Assembly: GCA_003697135.1 (NCBI GenBank)
Contig: RFGC01000012.1
Span: 22,414 to 86,413 of the forward strand
Direction: 5' to 3'
Source: Acidobacteriota bacterium
GTDB lineage: Bacteria; Acidobacteriota; Blastocatellia; Pyrinomonadales; Pyrinomonadaceae
Length of the DNA stretch: 64,000 nt
Below are positions 17,848 through 29,255 of the stretch, piece after piece. A program made the translations under genes and the position numbers. Every line of letters begins with the position of its first letter. Within the stretch, counting starts at the first letter, position 1. The notes below the pieces were generated by a model. The model was not told the DNA's origin. It ran no database searches and was given only the letters and a program-made list of their open reading frames with translations.

Positions 17848-18288
17848 ATGGAATGGCATGAAACAAAAATCCGCGTTCGATATGCGGAGACCGATAGAAT
17901 GGGAATTGTTCATCATTCAAACTATCCGATTTGGTTTGAGATAGGCCGCACCGAATACTGTCGGGCGCAAGGATTTTCTTACAGAGAAATGGAAGAGAAA
18001 GACGATGCACTTTTGGTGGTTACTGAACTTTATTGTCGCTACAAAGCTCCCGCATTTTATGAAGATGAAATCACGATTCGCACGAAAATAGGCGAAATCC
18101 GGAGCCGCTCAGTGAAGTTCATTTACCAAATCTTCCGAGAATCGGACAACACTGTTCTTGCCGAAGGCGAAACAATCCACGTTGTAACAGACTCAAACCA
18201 AAAGGTCAAAACCTTGCCTGAAATCTACAAAAAAATGCTTGCGCTAGAACAAAATCCCCAACTTCAAGAAATACAAAAAACTAAATAG
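17848..18288 (+). CDS. Acyl-CoA thioesterase, YbgC/4HBT hot-dog family
   Basis: A 146-residue hot-dog-fold thioesterase that hydrolyses acyl-CoA or related thioesters. The active-site segment VRYAETDRMGIVHHSNYPIW holds the catalytic Asp16 and the family's (V/I)HH-x-NY pattern; FEIGRTEYCR follows as expected. ATG 17848 is taken as the start because the protein then begins MEWHETKIRVRY, as in relatives; the frame is open 35 codons further upstream but that part is Phe/Val-rich filler. The substrate cannot be read from sequence. Its position near the FadR-like module may be functional or chance. It is the last native gene before the G+C-rich island. Confidence 0.9.
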   Translation: MEWHETKIRVRYAETDRMGIVHHSNYPIWFEIGRTEYCRAQGFSYREMEEKDDALLVVTELYCRYKAPAFYEDEITIRTKIGEIRSRSVKFIYQIFRESDNTVLAEGETIHVVTDSNQKVKTLPEIYKKMLALEQNPQLQEIQKTK

Positions 18289-18523
18289 TTACCACCCATA
18301 AAGCTTTTCATGAGACCCACAACTTTGCCATTTCCTCGTAGCGCAGATTCTCTTCAAGAACCGAGTTTTAGCTCGAGATCACCGTTAACTACGTTAACAA
18401 TTTGAATTTCAAATCAACTCATCAGTTTTTTGTGAGACTGCAAGTTATAATTAGCTGTTAATGATCTGGATGGTTATGAACTGCCCAAGCCTCCGAGAGA
18501 ATCTCTGCCTGCTCGATTTCCTC

Positions 18524-20992
18524 TTATGGTTTTATAGGTGCTGACGTGCGTTTAGTCAGGGCAGACTGGATCGTCTGGAAAAAGGCTACATCATCTCGAA
18601 TGCACAGAGCCTTTTCATGGGGGATGGCGAGCGCAAAGGCTTTGGAAAGGGCACGCACTGCCTGGAGGAATCACTGTTTGCCATTTTCTTGGGCGAAGAG
18701 ATGCTCTGCCACTGCAAGCAGAAGGACGAGCCGCTCTTGGGGCGTGCCGTTCCTCCACTTTGATCAATCAAACCCGTGGAAAAGCTCACAGCATACCTCG
18801 TACTTTTCCTGCATTATGGCGATTGCTTCGTCCTGTTCAATTACAGCATGCCCAGTGCCGCCACTTTCGGTGCACGTGGCCAATGCAGATTTCAGTCCAC
18901 GGGCAAGGTCTAAGTAATCTACCACCGGCCTGCCGGGCTTATCACGAAAGACGCGGTTGACGCGGGCGATGGCTTGCATGAGCCCGTGGCCACGCATCGG
19001 CTTGTCCAGGCACATCGTGTGCAGGCTTGGACAGTCGAACCCCACAAGCCACATATCACGGACGATCACGATCTTGAAAGGATCGGCGGGGTCACGAAAG
19101 CTGCGTGCCAGAAATTCCCGCCGCTGCTTGTTCCGGATGTGGGGTTGCCACTCCGGCGGATCGGACGCCGAGCCGGTCATGACGATTTTGATCATACCCT
19201 TGTCGTCGTCCTTGTGGTGCCACTCGGGACGCAGCCGCACGATCTCCCGGTAAAGGTTCACGCAGATGCGCCGGCTCATGCACACAATCATGGCCTTCCC
19301 ATCCAGCGCCTCGAGCCGCCGCTCGAAGTGCGTCACGATGTCCTGGGCAACAAGGCGCAAACGCTTCTCTGTGCCGACGATGGCTTCAAGCTGTGCCCAC
19401 TTCGCTTTCAGCTTCTCCTTACGTTCGACCTCTTCGCCTTCGGTGACCTCCTCAAATTCCTCATCAATTTTCGGCTTGAGCTCCTCGGGCAGGTCGAGCT
19501 TGGCCAGGCGGCTTTCGTAATAAATCGGCACGGTGGCGCCATCCTCCACGGCCCGCTGGATATCGTAAATGCTGATATAATCCCCAAAGACGGCGCGCGT
19601 GCTGGCGTCAGCCCGCTCAATGGGCGTACCGGTGAAACCGATGAAGGACGCATTCGGCAAGGCATCGCGTAGATGGCGAGCAAAGCCATCGATGAAGTCA
19701 TACTGGCTGCGGTGCGCCTCATCGGCGATGACGACGATGTTATGGCGCTCGGAAAGGATCGGGTGCCGGTCGCCTTTCTCCTCCGGCAAGAACTTCTGAA
19801 TGGTGGTAAAAATTACCCCGCCTGCCTTCACCGATAAGAGATCGCGCAGGTGAGCGCGACTCTCGGCTTGTACAGGCGGCTGACGCAGGAGATCCTGGCA
19901 CCGCGAGAAGGTGCTAAAAAGCTGGTCGTCGAGATCATTCCGATCGGTTAGCACCACAATCGTGGGGTTTTGCATGGCCGGCTCGCGAATGATGCGGCCG
20001 GCATAAAACAGCATCGTTAGGCTTTTGCCAGAGCCTTGGGTGTGCCAGATGACACCGATTCGTCCATCACCGGGCTGCCCCCTGAGTCGGCGCCCACTCT
20101 TGCCAACGACTGGAGCCGCAGCAGTCGATCTAGCTGCCCGCAGCGTCTCTTGAACGGCCACCTGCACAGCGTGAAACTGGTGATAGCCAGCCATCTTCTT
20201 GACTACCCGCCCGCTTGCATCCTCTTCAAAGATGATAAAGTCGCGCACTAAGTCGAGAAAACGCTTTTTATCGAATACGCCCTTTAGTAGCACCTCAAGC
20301 TGAGAAATACTCACATCCTCGACCTGCTCGCCGGAGATGGTCCGCCAGGGCTTAAACCATTCCCGACCGGCACCGAGGGAGCCGATACGAGCCTCCACGC
20401 CATCGGAGATAACTAGGGCTTCGTTGGTGGCAAAAAGGGAGGGGATCTCGGCTTGATAGGTCTGAAGCTGCTGCCACGCCGTCCAGATCGTGGCGTCCTC
20501 GTCGGCGGCGTTTTTGAGCTCGATGACTGCGAGCGGCAGACCGTTGACGAAGAGTACGATGTCTGGCCGGCGGGTGTGGCGATTTTCGGTGACGGTGAAT
20601 TGACTGACGGCTAGCCAGTCGTTGTTGGTGGGCGTGTCGAAGTCGATGATCCGCGCTTGGGCGCCTCGGATTCGGCCGGTAGTATCACGGTACTCTACGG
20701 TCACGCCGTCCACCAGGAGGCGGTGCAGGGTTCGGTTGCGCTGGATGAGGTCAGCGCCATCGGGCCGGGTGAGCTTGCGGAAGGCGTCTTCCTGCGCTTC
20801 GGCAGGAAGGTCAGGATTGAGAAGCGCTAGGGCATCCCGAAGACGCCGGGTTAGCACCACCTCGCGGTAGTCCTGCCGCTCAGCAAAGGGCCCGTCTGGG
20901 GCGATATCTGGCCCGTGCTTGATCACCCAGCCCAGGGATTCCAGCCAGGCGAGAGCGGCGGATTCGACGGTGGATTCACACAAGCTGCTCAT
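18524..20992 (-). pseudogene. hsdR: Type I restriction endonuclease subunit HsdR, disrupted
   Basis: HsdR is the motor and nuclease of type I RM. The start ATG 20992 overlaps the stop of the upstream OLD gene (ATGA). Visible are the PD-(D/E)xK nuclease site ([20 protein letters not shown]), the translocase Walker [13 protein letters not shown] block ([12 protein letters not shown]), DEAH box [13 protein letters not shown] and motif [11 protein letters not shown]. The frame ends at TGA 18764-18766, after FHGFD. Beyond it, the same frame resumes recognisable HsdR sequence ([12 protein letters not shown]), meets a second TGA at 18671-18673, then continues [17 protein letters not shown] and IRDDVAFFQ to TAA 18524. 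Thus two nonsense mutations and a missing far C-terminus (roughly 200 or more residues short). Nuclease and motor domains may still be made as a 742-residue product. Confidence 0.85.
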
Positions 20993-22737
20993 CGCGTCTG
21001 CGTTGATTCCCCTCCTTCCATGGGGTTGGGAGCTACATCCGATGCCAAGCACGCCTCCACCAATTTGCAAAAGTCATCAAGTTTTCCCTGTTCTATTTGC
21101 CCCGTTTCGTACAAGTAAAGTGTGTGTTGCGGCTTTTGGTGACTTGCCACTGATGGCAGACCCAACATTTTGTCCAGTTCGCCCGGAATCTGCTTAATCG
21201 CCAATGTCCAGCACGGGTCTTTCGAGTCCTCGATGAGCTTATTAATCTCGGCGTGCTCACCCTTGTCGTCATCATTATCGTGAAGCACTGAATGAGATAT
21301 TCCCATGCGACCGAGTAGATTCATGAACCGGTGTATGTTGTATTTTCCGATGCAATCCATCACGTAAAGGCCAGAACGGGCGTTGCCGATCTTTCCATCG
21401 CTAATAAGTTTGTTGATCAGCGCTACCTCTGTTGGCCCCTCGACCAAGAGCACATGGTCAGCGAAAAAGGCACTCGCACGATCTGGGTTGAGCCAAATGA
21501 AGTACTTAACAGCCTCCATGTCTGGCTTGGCATCGTCCTGTTGCATCCTCTTAGCCATTCCGGGGTACTTTTCCGCGATCTTGTTTATTTGTTGGTTGGC
21601 ATGAATTATAGATTCCCACTCGGAGTCGCCGATCTGGAATGCCTTGACCTCTCCGTTCGAGCGCCTCATGCGAATGATAGCCGGAATATCAGTCGCATTC
21701 CTACTCACGAAATGGGCCGAGTGAGTCGTACATATAACCTGCCAACTCTCTGCGGCCGCCAAATCCCTAAGGCTCCTCGCCAGTTCTTCTTGTTGAGGAG
21801 GATGCAAATAGGCTTCGGGCTCCTCAAACAGAATCAGGGTCAGCTCTGGTCTGAAGTCCTTGGCCTTTTTTGCCCGCCTCCTACCACCGTATTGGGCACT
21901 CAAACGGATAAGCGAGTAGATAAAATATCTTTGAAAGCCGGAGCCATAGAGATCAATGTCTAGAGATCTGTTATGTATTCGGTCAATGAGATTCCACCTC
22001 ATTAAAGACTTAATGATGTCGCCCGGCTGCGGAGGCGGTACTTCCAGCTTGAAGTCTATCTGCCACGGTTTTAGAAACTCATTGATTTTGCTCTCGAAAT
22101 CAGCCAGCGAGCGACCGTCAGCCGTCTTTTCGCCGCGCACAGAGCCCGAGAACTTCTGAACAGCGGCGCTAAAGTCCTTGTAAGCCTCTCCACCTTGCAC
22201 CACGTCGCTCATAATTTCGTTCAAAAGGTCACGGAGGGCAGACGGTCCGCTGAGCTTGGCATGCTCATTTACCTCGCTTATCGCCGGGATGTAAACTAGG
22301 TCGCCCACTTTACCGCTCTGAACGTTCTTGGCACCGTAGAATGGTTCATTATTGAGTGAACCATCAGCCTTGTAACCAAATATGAAGCCGGCTGCGGATT
22401 TGCCGTCAGCTATCCTGGTGTCTGTTTTAAAGTACTTCCGCAATCGAAGTTCTTTTGACGAAGACTGTTTGTACACTTCTGCCAACGAGTCATACTCGTC
22501 GTCCGATAGGGAGAATGTTAGTTCCACCCACGAATCTTTATCTTGAGTAACACCGCAGGGGAAGTCACTCTCCGGTTGGAACTTAAAACCATCCTTCTCA
22601 TAAAACGCGCGGATGGCGTCGATAACCGTACTCTTACCGGAGTTGTTGGGTCCAACAAGCAGGCTGTAGTCACTCAAGCTAATCTCTTGGTCGAGTATTC
22701 CTCGGAAGTTGTGGATATGAACCTTCTTCAACTTCAT
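20989..22737 (-). CDS. OLD-family ATP-dependent nuclease (second slot gene)
   Basis: A 582-residue protein with an ABC/RecF-type ATPase and a C-terminal TOPRIM domain, the OLD architecture used in phage defence and DNA repair. The P-loop is GPNNSGKS (29-36); the signature and Walker B part read [15 protein letters not shown] with the His switch TTHSAHF. TOPRIM is seen as [16 protein letters not shown] (Glu) and HDNDDDKG (Asp pair). ATG 22737 begins [13 protein letters not shown], the usual OLD start; the longer open frame upstream is antisense noise from the hsdS-tail repeat. It occupies the gap between the hsdS tail and hsdR and its stop overlaps the hsdR start. It appears intact. It could belong to a Gabija-like or standalone OLD system; no partner UvrD helicase is seen. 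Confidence 0.88.
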   Translation of the reverse strand: MKLKKVHIHNFRGILDQEISLSDYSLLVGPNNSGKSTVIDAIRAFYEKDGFKFQPESDFPCGVTQDKDSWVELTFSLSDDEYDSLAEVYKQSSSKELRLRKYFKTDTRIADGKSAAGFIFGYKADGSLNNEPFYGAKNVQSGKVGDLVYIPAISEVNEHAKLSGPSALRDLLNEIMSDVVQGGEAYKDFSAAVQKFSGSVRGEKTADGRSLADFESKINEFLKPWQIDFKLEVPPPQPGDIIKSLMRWNLIDRIHNRSLDIDLYGSGFQRYFIYSLIRLSAQYGGRRRAKKAKDFRPELTLILFEEPEAYLHPPQQEELARSLRDLAAAESWQVICTTHSAHFVSRNATDIPAIIRMRRSNGEVKAFQIGDSEWESIIHANQQINKIAEKYPGMAKRMQQDDAKPDMEAVKYFIWLNPDRASAFFADHVLLVEGPTEVALINKLISDGKIGNARSGLYVMDCIGKYNIHRFMNLLGRMGISHSVLHDNDDDKGEHAEINKLIEDSKDPCWTLAIKQIPGELDKMLGLPSVASHQKPQHTLYLYETGQIEQGKLDDFCKLVEACLASDVAPNPMEGGESTQTR

Positions 22738-22991
22738 AATCTCTTCTCCTTCAAAAACCGTTCCGCCTCCTTCACCCGTATCTCCCCGCGGATGAGCTTG
22801 GGCAAAAGCGCCTCGCGCAGGCGTTGCGCGAGGACAACTTCGCTGTAATCCGCCAGCTCGGCAACGGGCGTGTCCGGCGTGCTCTCCGAGCTGTGCTTGA
22901 CCGCCCAGCTCAGGTCCTCCAGCCAAGCGAGGGCAGCGGATTCGACTTCAAATTCCGTAAACTGCATAGGCACAACCTTAAGATCCTCCAT
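22734..22991 (-). pseudogene. Chimeric remnant: HsdR N-terminus fused to HsdS C-terminus
   Basis: An 85-codon frame. Residues 9-55 match the HsdR N-terminus ([18 protein letters not shown] and DYSEVVLAQRLREAL, against [18 protein letters not shown] and [15 protein letters not shown] of hsdR at 20992). The last 25 residues match the HsdS C-terminus ([20 protein letters not shown] against [20 protein letters not shown] at 24650-24710). The join is at the shared R-(D/E)-A-L. It overlaps the first OLD stop by 14 bases and the second OLD start by 4 bases; an alternative start is ATG 22967. It most likely records a recombination between two copies of an hsdS-cargo-hsdR locus and is not expected to be a functional enzyme. 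Confidence 0.85.
22745..22821. repeat. 77-bp direct repeat copy A (hsdS tail in the chimera)
   Basis: About 71 of 77 bases match copy B at 24641-24717 in the same orientation. It encodes the HsdS C-terminal tail. Together the copies flank the first OLD gene and the hsdR head. Confidence 0.9.
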
Positions 22992-24626
22992 CCATGCACA
23001 AGCTCTTCACCGCGTCTACGAGCGGCTGAAGTTTGGCGGGTATTTTGTCTAGGTTCACACCTTCCAATTTCTCAGCGATCTTCCTCGGCTTATCAGATGC
23101 ATCCCGAGTAATGCCGAGCGCAGCTTCAAGACTGGGTTTCATGACGTGTACTGCGCCACTCTTCTCGACAGCCTCTTCGATACGTTTGTTTTTCTTTACC
23201 TCTACCTGGTTTTCCTTCTCCTGCTTTTTCCGCTTCTCGGCATCCATGATACTGATAGTCGGCCACACATCTTCATCGTGGAGAACAACGAACGGAATGT
23301 CAAGCGCCCGACATACCCGCACGAACAGCACGATCCCGTCCTTCCCGCCGCAATCGACAACCGCCGCCCCTTCTGCGTCAAGATCACAGCCTAATTTGTC
23401 TGCGATCATAAGCGCCGCTATCCGGTCACCGTACCCTTCGGTCAGCAGAGCCTTGCTCGCAAAAAGGATTTCGTTGCGTGCGGCATCAAACCGATTTCCA
23501 AGCTTGAAGTTGCTCCTTGCTTCCTCAAGCGCCGCCTGGTCCGTGTCTCGCACAAAAGCTACACTCGTCTTGCCTGCGACCCTACGCACGAGCCGCAGTG
23601 CCTCAAACCGATTCACATCTGCGAAAATCGGCGAGTGAGTTGAATAAATTACCTGGCACTGCTTATTTTGAGCCATCTCGCACAGCAGGTGATAGAAGTA
23701 ACGCTGCGCTTGAGGGTGAAGATACATCTCCGGTTCTTCAATCGCGACCGTTCCGAAATCTCCACCGAGCTGGCGGAAGGCCTCGAAGATCCCAACGACC
23801 ATAGCACTTTGGATTCCTAGGCCCAGTTCGTCACCCGGAACGGTCAGGCCTGATTCCCGGTACTCTAGCCTGAACGAGTTGAAGGGGTTCGCGGGATCGG
23901 CGAATCCGAAAGCGATGTCCACGTCTTTGATGGCTGACCTTCCGAGGAATCCAAGCATTCGTTTCGTGGTGTCAGCAACGATTTCCTCAATCTGCTTTAC
24001 TTGCTCTGTTCTCAGCGTCTCCATGGCGGCCTCGTACTTGCTCTTGAACTCATTGACTGCCGCGAACTCTTTGCGCGATTTCTGGAGTAGCCGACCCAAG
24101 ATAGAACCCCGCACGGTAGGCAGATGCTGAGCCAGGCTTCGACGGTGGTCCACGTAGAGAATGCGGGCATGGTCGCGCAAGTCGGTACCGACTCGCAACG
24201 GCGCGAATTGTGCCTTCTCGCCCTTTCTGGGTTGGGTGATTGCAACGTTGGGCACCTTTCCGTCTTCGTTGAGCGGCTCTAGGTCCACGTGCAGATCGCC
24301 CGCCTCACCCCACTTGCCAGATTTCTTGTACTCCTTGCAGGTCAAACGCAGGGCTCTTACAACGTGCCGGTATGAGAGGCTGTCTAAATGCTCGTAAGGT
24401 GGATCGAAAGAAACAGTGATCGCAATATCGCGGCTCGTATCGAACTCTCGGAAGTCTTGCGGAATACGGGAACTACGAAGGCTCGGCCATGCGTCGCCCA
24501 AGACCAGATCGATAGACCGAAGGATCGTCGTCTTGCCCGAGCCGTTGGGTCCCACAAAGGCAGTCAGCGGCCCCAAGGGAACGTCGATATCTTCCAAGCA
24601 ACGAAAATTCTTCACCTGAAGGCGCG

Positions 24627-24633
<7 letters not shown>
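22978..24633 (-). CDS. OLD-family ATPase-nuclease (first slot gene)
   Basis: A 551-residue SMC/RecF-like ATPase with TOPRIM. The P-loop is GPNGSGKT (28-35), Walker [14 protein letters not shown], His switch YSTHSPIF. The TOPRIM glutamate lies in [15 protein letters not shown] and the acidic pair in VLHDEDVW. An insertion rich in Lys/Glu ([16 protein letters not shown]) follows the TOPRIM core. Its ATG 24633 overlaps the hsdS stop. It is only distantly similar to the second OLD gene (20989-22737), so the two are not a recent duplicate of each other; each fills the same position between an hsdS tail and an hsdR head. It appears intact. Likely DNA nuclease, with a defence role inferred from family and location. 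Confidence 0.87.
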
Positions 24634-25944
<1,311 letters not shown>

Positions 25945-25955
<11 letters not shown>

Positions 25956-26298
25956 AGCCCATTTCCTCCAGTTTGTTCGAGAGCGCTTTCACCGCAGGCC
26001 TGGGCGCGGGGAGGTCCTTTTGCACCGCAGCCCAGACGATGTCCGTGTCAATCTCGAAGTAGCCATGCACCGGGATATTGCGCATCCCGATGATCTTGGA
26101 CCAGGGAATGTCCGGCGCCGGGTTTCGGATGTCTTCTGGCAAAGCACGGGCGGCTTCGCCGATGATCTGGAGGTGCCGGAGACACCATACCTGCAACATC
26201 TCGTCCTGCTCGAAAGCGGTCCTGTCGCGATCCCGGTACCGCTCGATGGCCGCCATGGCCTGGAAGATGTCCCGCAGTCGTTCCTTAGGATCTCTCAT
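25945..26298 (-). CDS. HepT-like HEPN toxin (DUF86)
   Basis: A 117-residue all-alpha HEPN-domain protein, the RNase toxin of the MNT/HEPN toxin-antitoxin systems. The catalytic RX4HXY motif is present and complete as RNIPVHGY (R73, H78, Y80). Its start ATG overlaps the stop of the nucleotidyltransferase gene (ATGA), the usual antitoxin-toxin order, and its 3' end overlaps the hsdS start. In characterised pairs MntA AMPylates the tyrosine of this motif to neutralise HepT; that mechanism is family knowledge, not shown here. Insertion of MNT/HEPN between hsdM and hsdS is seen in other type I loci. Confidence 0.9.
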
Positions 26299-26585
26299 AC
26301 CGGCACGGCTTCCCTGAGCACATGTTCGCGAATCCGGCTTTTGAGACCCCGCTCCGTCACGACGTCCACCCGTACTCCCAAGAGCTCCTCCAACTCGTAC
26401 TGGAGCCCCCCGAGGTCAAAAAGGGTCCGGCCGGGCTCGAGTTCAACCAGAAAGTCCAGGTCGCTCTTCTCGTCTGCTTCGCCGCGGGCCACCGAACCAA
26501 ACACCCGCACATTGTGCGCCCCATATTGGGCGCAGACACGCAGGATGTCTTCGCGCTTCTTGCGCAGAAGTTCGCTAAGCGTCAT
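26295..26585 (-). CDS. MntA-like minimal nucleotidyltransferase antitoxin
   Basis: A 96-residue minimal nucleotidyltransferase of the DNA polymerase beta superfamily. The GSX10DXD motif is intact: G30, S31 then D42 and D44 ([15 protein letters not shown]), and a third acidic residue is available in RVDVVTE. It probably AMPylates the adjacent HEPN toxin. ATG 26585 ([10 protein letters not shown]) is preferred over TTG 26591. It overlaps the end of hsdM by 11 bases and the HEPN gene by 4, so the whole set is one compact operon. Confidence 0.9.
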   Translation of the reverse strand: MTLSELLRKKREDILRVCAQYGAHNVRVFGSVARGEADEKSDLDFLVELEPGRTLFDLGGLQYELEELLGVRVDVVTERGLKSRIREHVLREAVPV

Positions 26586-27514
26586 AGCCAAGCGCCTTTA
26601 GATTCTTCCAAATGGCTTCGTCCAACCTCGCCGCCTCGGCCTGCTGCTCGCGCAGCTCGGCCACCAGGCGCGCCATCTTCTCCTCGAACGGCTCGTCGTC
26701 CTGTTGCACCTCGGCGCCGACGTAGCGCCCCGGTGTGAGTACGTAGCCGTGCTTGCGCACCTCGTCCAGCGTGGTGCTTTTGCAGAAGCCGGGGACGTTC
26801 TGGTACGCGCCCGCCTCCTTCTCCCCGCGCCAGGCATGGTAGGTGCGGGCGATCCGCTGGATCTCTTCGTCCGTCAGCTCCCGGTGGATGCGGTCCACCA
26901 TTTTGCCCATCCGCCGGGCGTCGATGAAGAGGATTTCGCCGCGGCGATCCCGCAGAGGTTCCTTCCGACCGGTGGGAGGCCGACCGCTTTTATCACGCGC
27001 AAGGAACCAGAGACATGCGGGGATCTGGGTAGAGTAGAACAGCTTGTCCGGCAGTGCGACCATGCAGTCCACAAGGTCGGCTTCGATGATGTTTTTGCGA
27101 ATCTCGCCTTCTCCGGACTGATTGGAAGACATCGAGCCGTTGGCCAGAACGAAGCCGGCGTAGCCGGTGGGCGCGAGATGGTGGATGATGTGTTGACCCC
27201 AGGCGAAATTGGCGTTACGCAAAGGCGGGACGCCAAACTTCCAGTCTTTCTGCAAGCACTCCCAACGGGCCTTAGGCGGCATCCAGAAAACATTCTGGCC
27301 ACGGTATTCGTCCGGGTCTTCCAGGTCGGCGTACGACTCATGCTCCAGCCGCTTGCGGTGCTCCTCAAAGGCGTCGGAGATGTACTTGAGGAAGATCAGG
27401 GCCAGGACGACGTGCTTGTATCCGGCAGCATTCATGCTATCCCCCCAGGGCATCCGCCATGCACCACAGTTCTGCATCATAGCCCACCGTGATCCCATTG
27501 GGTTGGTTCACCAT
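26575..27514 (-). pseudogene. hsdM: Type I RM methyltransferase HsdM, frameshifted and internally deleted
   Basis: HsdM should be about 480-520 residues. Reading from ATG 27514 gives [22 protein letters not shown], then a run of six G (27441-27446) shifts the frame; removing one G restores [19 protein letters not shown]. The N-terminal domain continues to [10 protein letters not shown] and jumps straight to [17 protein letters not shown]. Family members carry roughly 170-180 residues between these points, including SAM motif I (DPxxGSG) and catalytic motif IV (NPPF), both of which are absent here. The C-terminal half ([31 protein letters not shown]) is well preserved. No methylation is possible from this gene. 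Confidence 0.85.
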
Positions 27515-27781
27515 CGTCTTTATGCTTTGCGGCATATCCCCTATGAACCGTAGAAAACTTTTGACTAATATCCGAATTGACTCCTCACGCCCACAAAGTT
27601 AGCACCTCATATAGGACATGTCAAGTTCGCTTATCCAACTCATCTCTGTTTCATTCCAACCGTACCGATTCCAAACTGCTGCGGCTTTCTAGACCCCACA
27701 AAAGCCAATCACCTAAGTAGGAGTTGTCCTGTTTGGGATCCGGTTGTCCTTGCATCTGATTTGATGCTCATTCGTCACCGC

Positions 27782-28096
27782 CTAACTCGTTTTCCAACTT
27801 CGAGGCTGATAGAGCTTGCTTTCGATCTGAGGCACCAGCACCTTTCGGCTCCACCTATGCTCAAGGGTCTGTTGCACATCCCAGAGGCGCTCGGCGGGGT
27901 CTTTGACTTTCTCTAAGAGCACGACGTCATGAAACCAAGGAATTTGTGCAGTAGTTTGCTGCATAATTTGCTCGTCGGGCCAAGCTTCGGCAAATGCTCG
28001 CATGTATTTGAGATTGGGCGGCGAAAAGCCCTTCATGTCAGGAAATTCGCGCCGGAGGTCTTGCGCTAACCAGTCGAATACTTTTGCTTCCCAACC
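27782..28096 (-). pseudogene. YhcG/DUF1016 nuclease-family fragment
   Basis: The frame reads GWEAKVFDWLAQDLRREFPD followed by MKGFSPPNLKYMRAFAEAWP and QQTLEHRWSRKVLV, which is the middle of YhcG (DUF1016) proteins. The upstream part stops at a TAA beside the amidase fragment and the C-terminal PD-(D/E)xK nuclease domain is missing, so this is a broken gene. YhcG genes are frequent neighbours of type I RM loci. Confidence 0.75.
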
Positions 28097-28594
28097 TTAC
28101 TGCTTCATCTCCGGTTTGAGCCGGTAACAAGTGACTGATGCAGCTGCGCCACCGCTGGACCCACCCGGCGTGCGATCGAGGTTCCAGGGATTGTTGCTGC
28201 GGCCAAAGATAGGATTGCTGGTTTGAACGTCAGAGAGTAAGACTGGCACATTCGTTTTACCAAGGATGATGGCACTGGCGGATTTGAGACGTGCGGTAAT
28301 CGTGCCATCTTTAGGTGGAATATACTCTGCCAGCGGCTTGAACCCCGCAGTGGTCCGCATCTCTGCGACTGAATGCCCATCTTTAAGCGTCAGCGGCACC
28401 TCATGGAGCGGGTCCCATGTCTTACCCCGGGCGAGTGCGGCATCGGTGACCTGCGCCCGCTGACGGGCTCCTTCCGCGTCCAATGTGACGATGGCATTCA
28501 GCACGGGATTGTGTTTGGCGATATGCGCGAGGTGCGCCTCCATTACTTCCGTTGCGGAGACTTGTTTCTTGCGAATGGCACCGGCAAGTGCCAT
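28097..28594 (-). pseudogene. Amidase-signature enzyme, N-terminal fragment
   Basis: 165 codons of an amidase-signature protein. The catalytic lysine region VPLTLKDGHSVAEMRT and the Ser-rich hallmark DRTPGGSSGGAAAS are present, so Lys and the cis-Ser are kept. The frame is lost straight after GGAAAS, before the nucleophilic Ser helix and the remaining two thirds of the enzyme. The last dozen residues are unrelated. The frame is open some codons upstream of the ATG. It abuts the YhcG fragment, which marks a deletion or recombination junction near 28100. Confidence 0.75.
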
Positions 28595-28678
28595 TGCTGT
28601 CGAAAAGATGATGTCTTTTAGCGTCTCTCTCCTATGCTTTGTGCAAATATAGCCACGACACCTGTGGAGCGCTCAGTG

Positions 28679-28741
28679 GACCAATGCTCCGGTTCAGCGG
28701 CGGGCTGCAGACGGACCGTCCGCTGCAACCGGTTGTTGGAC
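28679..28741 (-). other. attC-like integron recombination site
   Basis: Read on the minus strand: R'' GTCCAAC (28741-28735), then GGTT-G-CAGCGG, a 17-base apical part, CCGCTGAACC, and R' ATTGGTC (28685-28679). The L arms pair perfectly except for one extra G after GGTT, exactly where integron attC sites carry their extrahelical base. R' differs from the GTTRRRY consensus at its first and sixth bases, so the site looks decayed. Assignment is by structure; no integrase is present. Confidence 0.55.
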
Positions 28742-28776
28742 AGCCGCCCGGCCTCTTCAACTCACCTCGGGAGGTG

Positions 28777-28875
28777 TTACTTCTTCGCCTCCAGGATCAA
28801 GTTGAAGGGAGTCTCCGTCGCACGGCGGAAGCGGCTGAAACCCGCTTCGGTGAATACGTTGCGCAAACGTGCTAG
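28777..28875 (-). pseudogene. C-terminal fragment of a SAM methyltransferase
   Basis: The minus frame reads LRNVFTEAGFSRFRRATETP then FNLILEAKK and stops at 28777. This is the familiar C-terminal beta-hairpin of class I methyltransferases. Nothing upstream continues the domain, so only the tail remains. A short hairpin (CACCT/AGGTG) follows, then the attC-like site. Confidence 0.55.
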
Positions 28876-28889
28876 ACACGAGACGACAA

Positions 28890-29255
28890 TCAAGCGGCGC
28901 GCAAGGCATTGTCACGGTCGAGCATACGTCCAGCAACAACCCCGACTGCCGCTCCCGGCCCACTGACGGCAAGGGCGGCGATCGATCCGAATCTTCCGTG
29001 CACGAGGATATTGAAAGCGATGACAGGAATGCCAACAGCGAGACCAACAAGCCATGCAAGTCGCAGCTTTAGTAGTGAGAGAAGGAAGGCACAGATGAAA
29101 AGAGAGCCAGCCGTAATATCGGTGTCATCCCAAGACGGTCGCGAGTCAACGTAACCAATCGCAACGCCTGCCGAAAATGCAACCAAACCGATAGTAACAT
29201 TGTTAGACCAATCCCGCACCTTGCTTTTCCAAGAAAGCAAAAATCCAAATAACAT
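28890..29255 (-). CDS. Small integral membrane protein
   Basis: A 121-residue protein with about four hydrophobic segments (near 20-36, 48-64, 66-84 and 92-108) and little else. The segment SWDDTDITAG followed by a membrane helix resembles a group of small uncharacterised membrane proteins that I recognise only by pattern. Its ATG overlaps the GTTAGAT core of the attC-like site at 29254-29304, the usual position for the first codon of an integron gene cassette, and a second attC-like site lies downstream at 28679-28741. Function unknown. Confidence 0.6.
   Translation of the reverse strand: MLFGFLLSWKSKVRDWSNNVTIGLVAFSAGVAIGYVDSRPSWDDTDITAGSLFICAFLLSLLKLRLAWLVGLAVGIPVIAFNILVHGRFGSIAALAVSGPGAAVGVVAGRMLDRDNALRAA

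Noticed and set aside
18384..18398. GTTAAC-TAC-GTTAAC double palindrome near the island's left edge
   Set aside because: Only 15 bases with no conserved partner at the other boundary; chance in AT-rich DNA is plausible, so not called an att site.
18671..18766. Recoding of TGA to Trp or selenocysteine in hsdR
   Set aside because: One of the two TGA codons stands at an expected Arg, not Trp; no SECIS-like element was seen; other genes here end at TGA (for example the zinc-ribbon gene at 11209).
18974..19672. Plus-strand ORF antisense to hsdR (232 aa)
   Set aside because: Same reason: high-G+C shadow of a well-recognised HsdR helicase region.
26704..27492. Long plus-strand ORF antisense to hsdM (262 aa)
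   Set aside because: Antisense frame in G+C-rich DNA; the minus strand carries clear HsdM domains. No start signal or recognisable domain on the plus strand.
28100..28594. Intact GatA/amidase gene
   Set aside because: Only the first third of the fold is present, and the frame ends directly after the GGSSGG motif.
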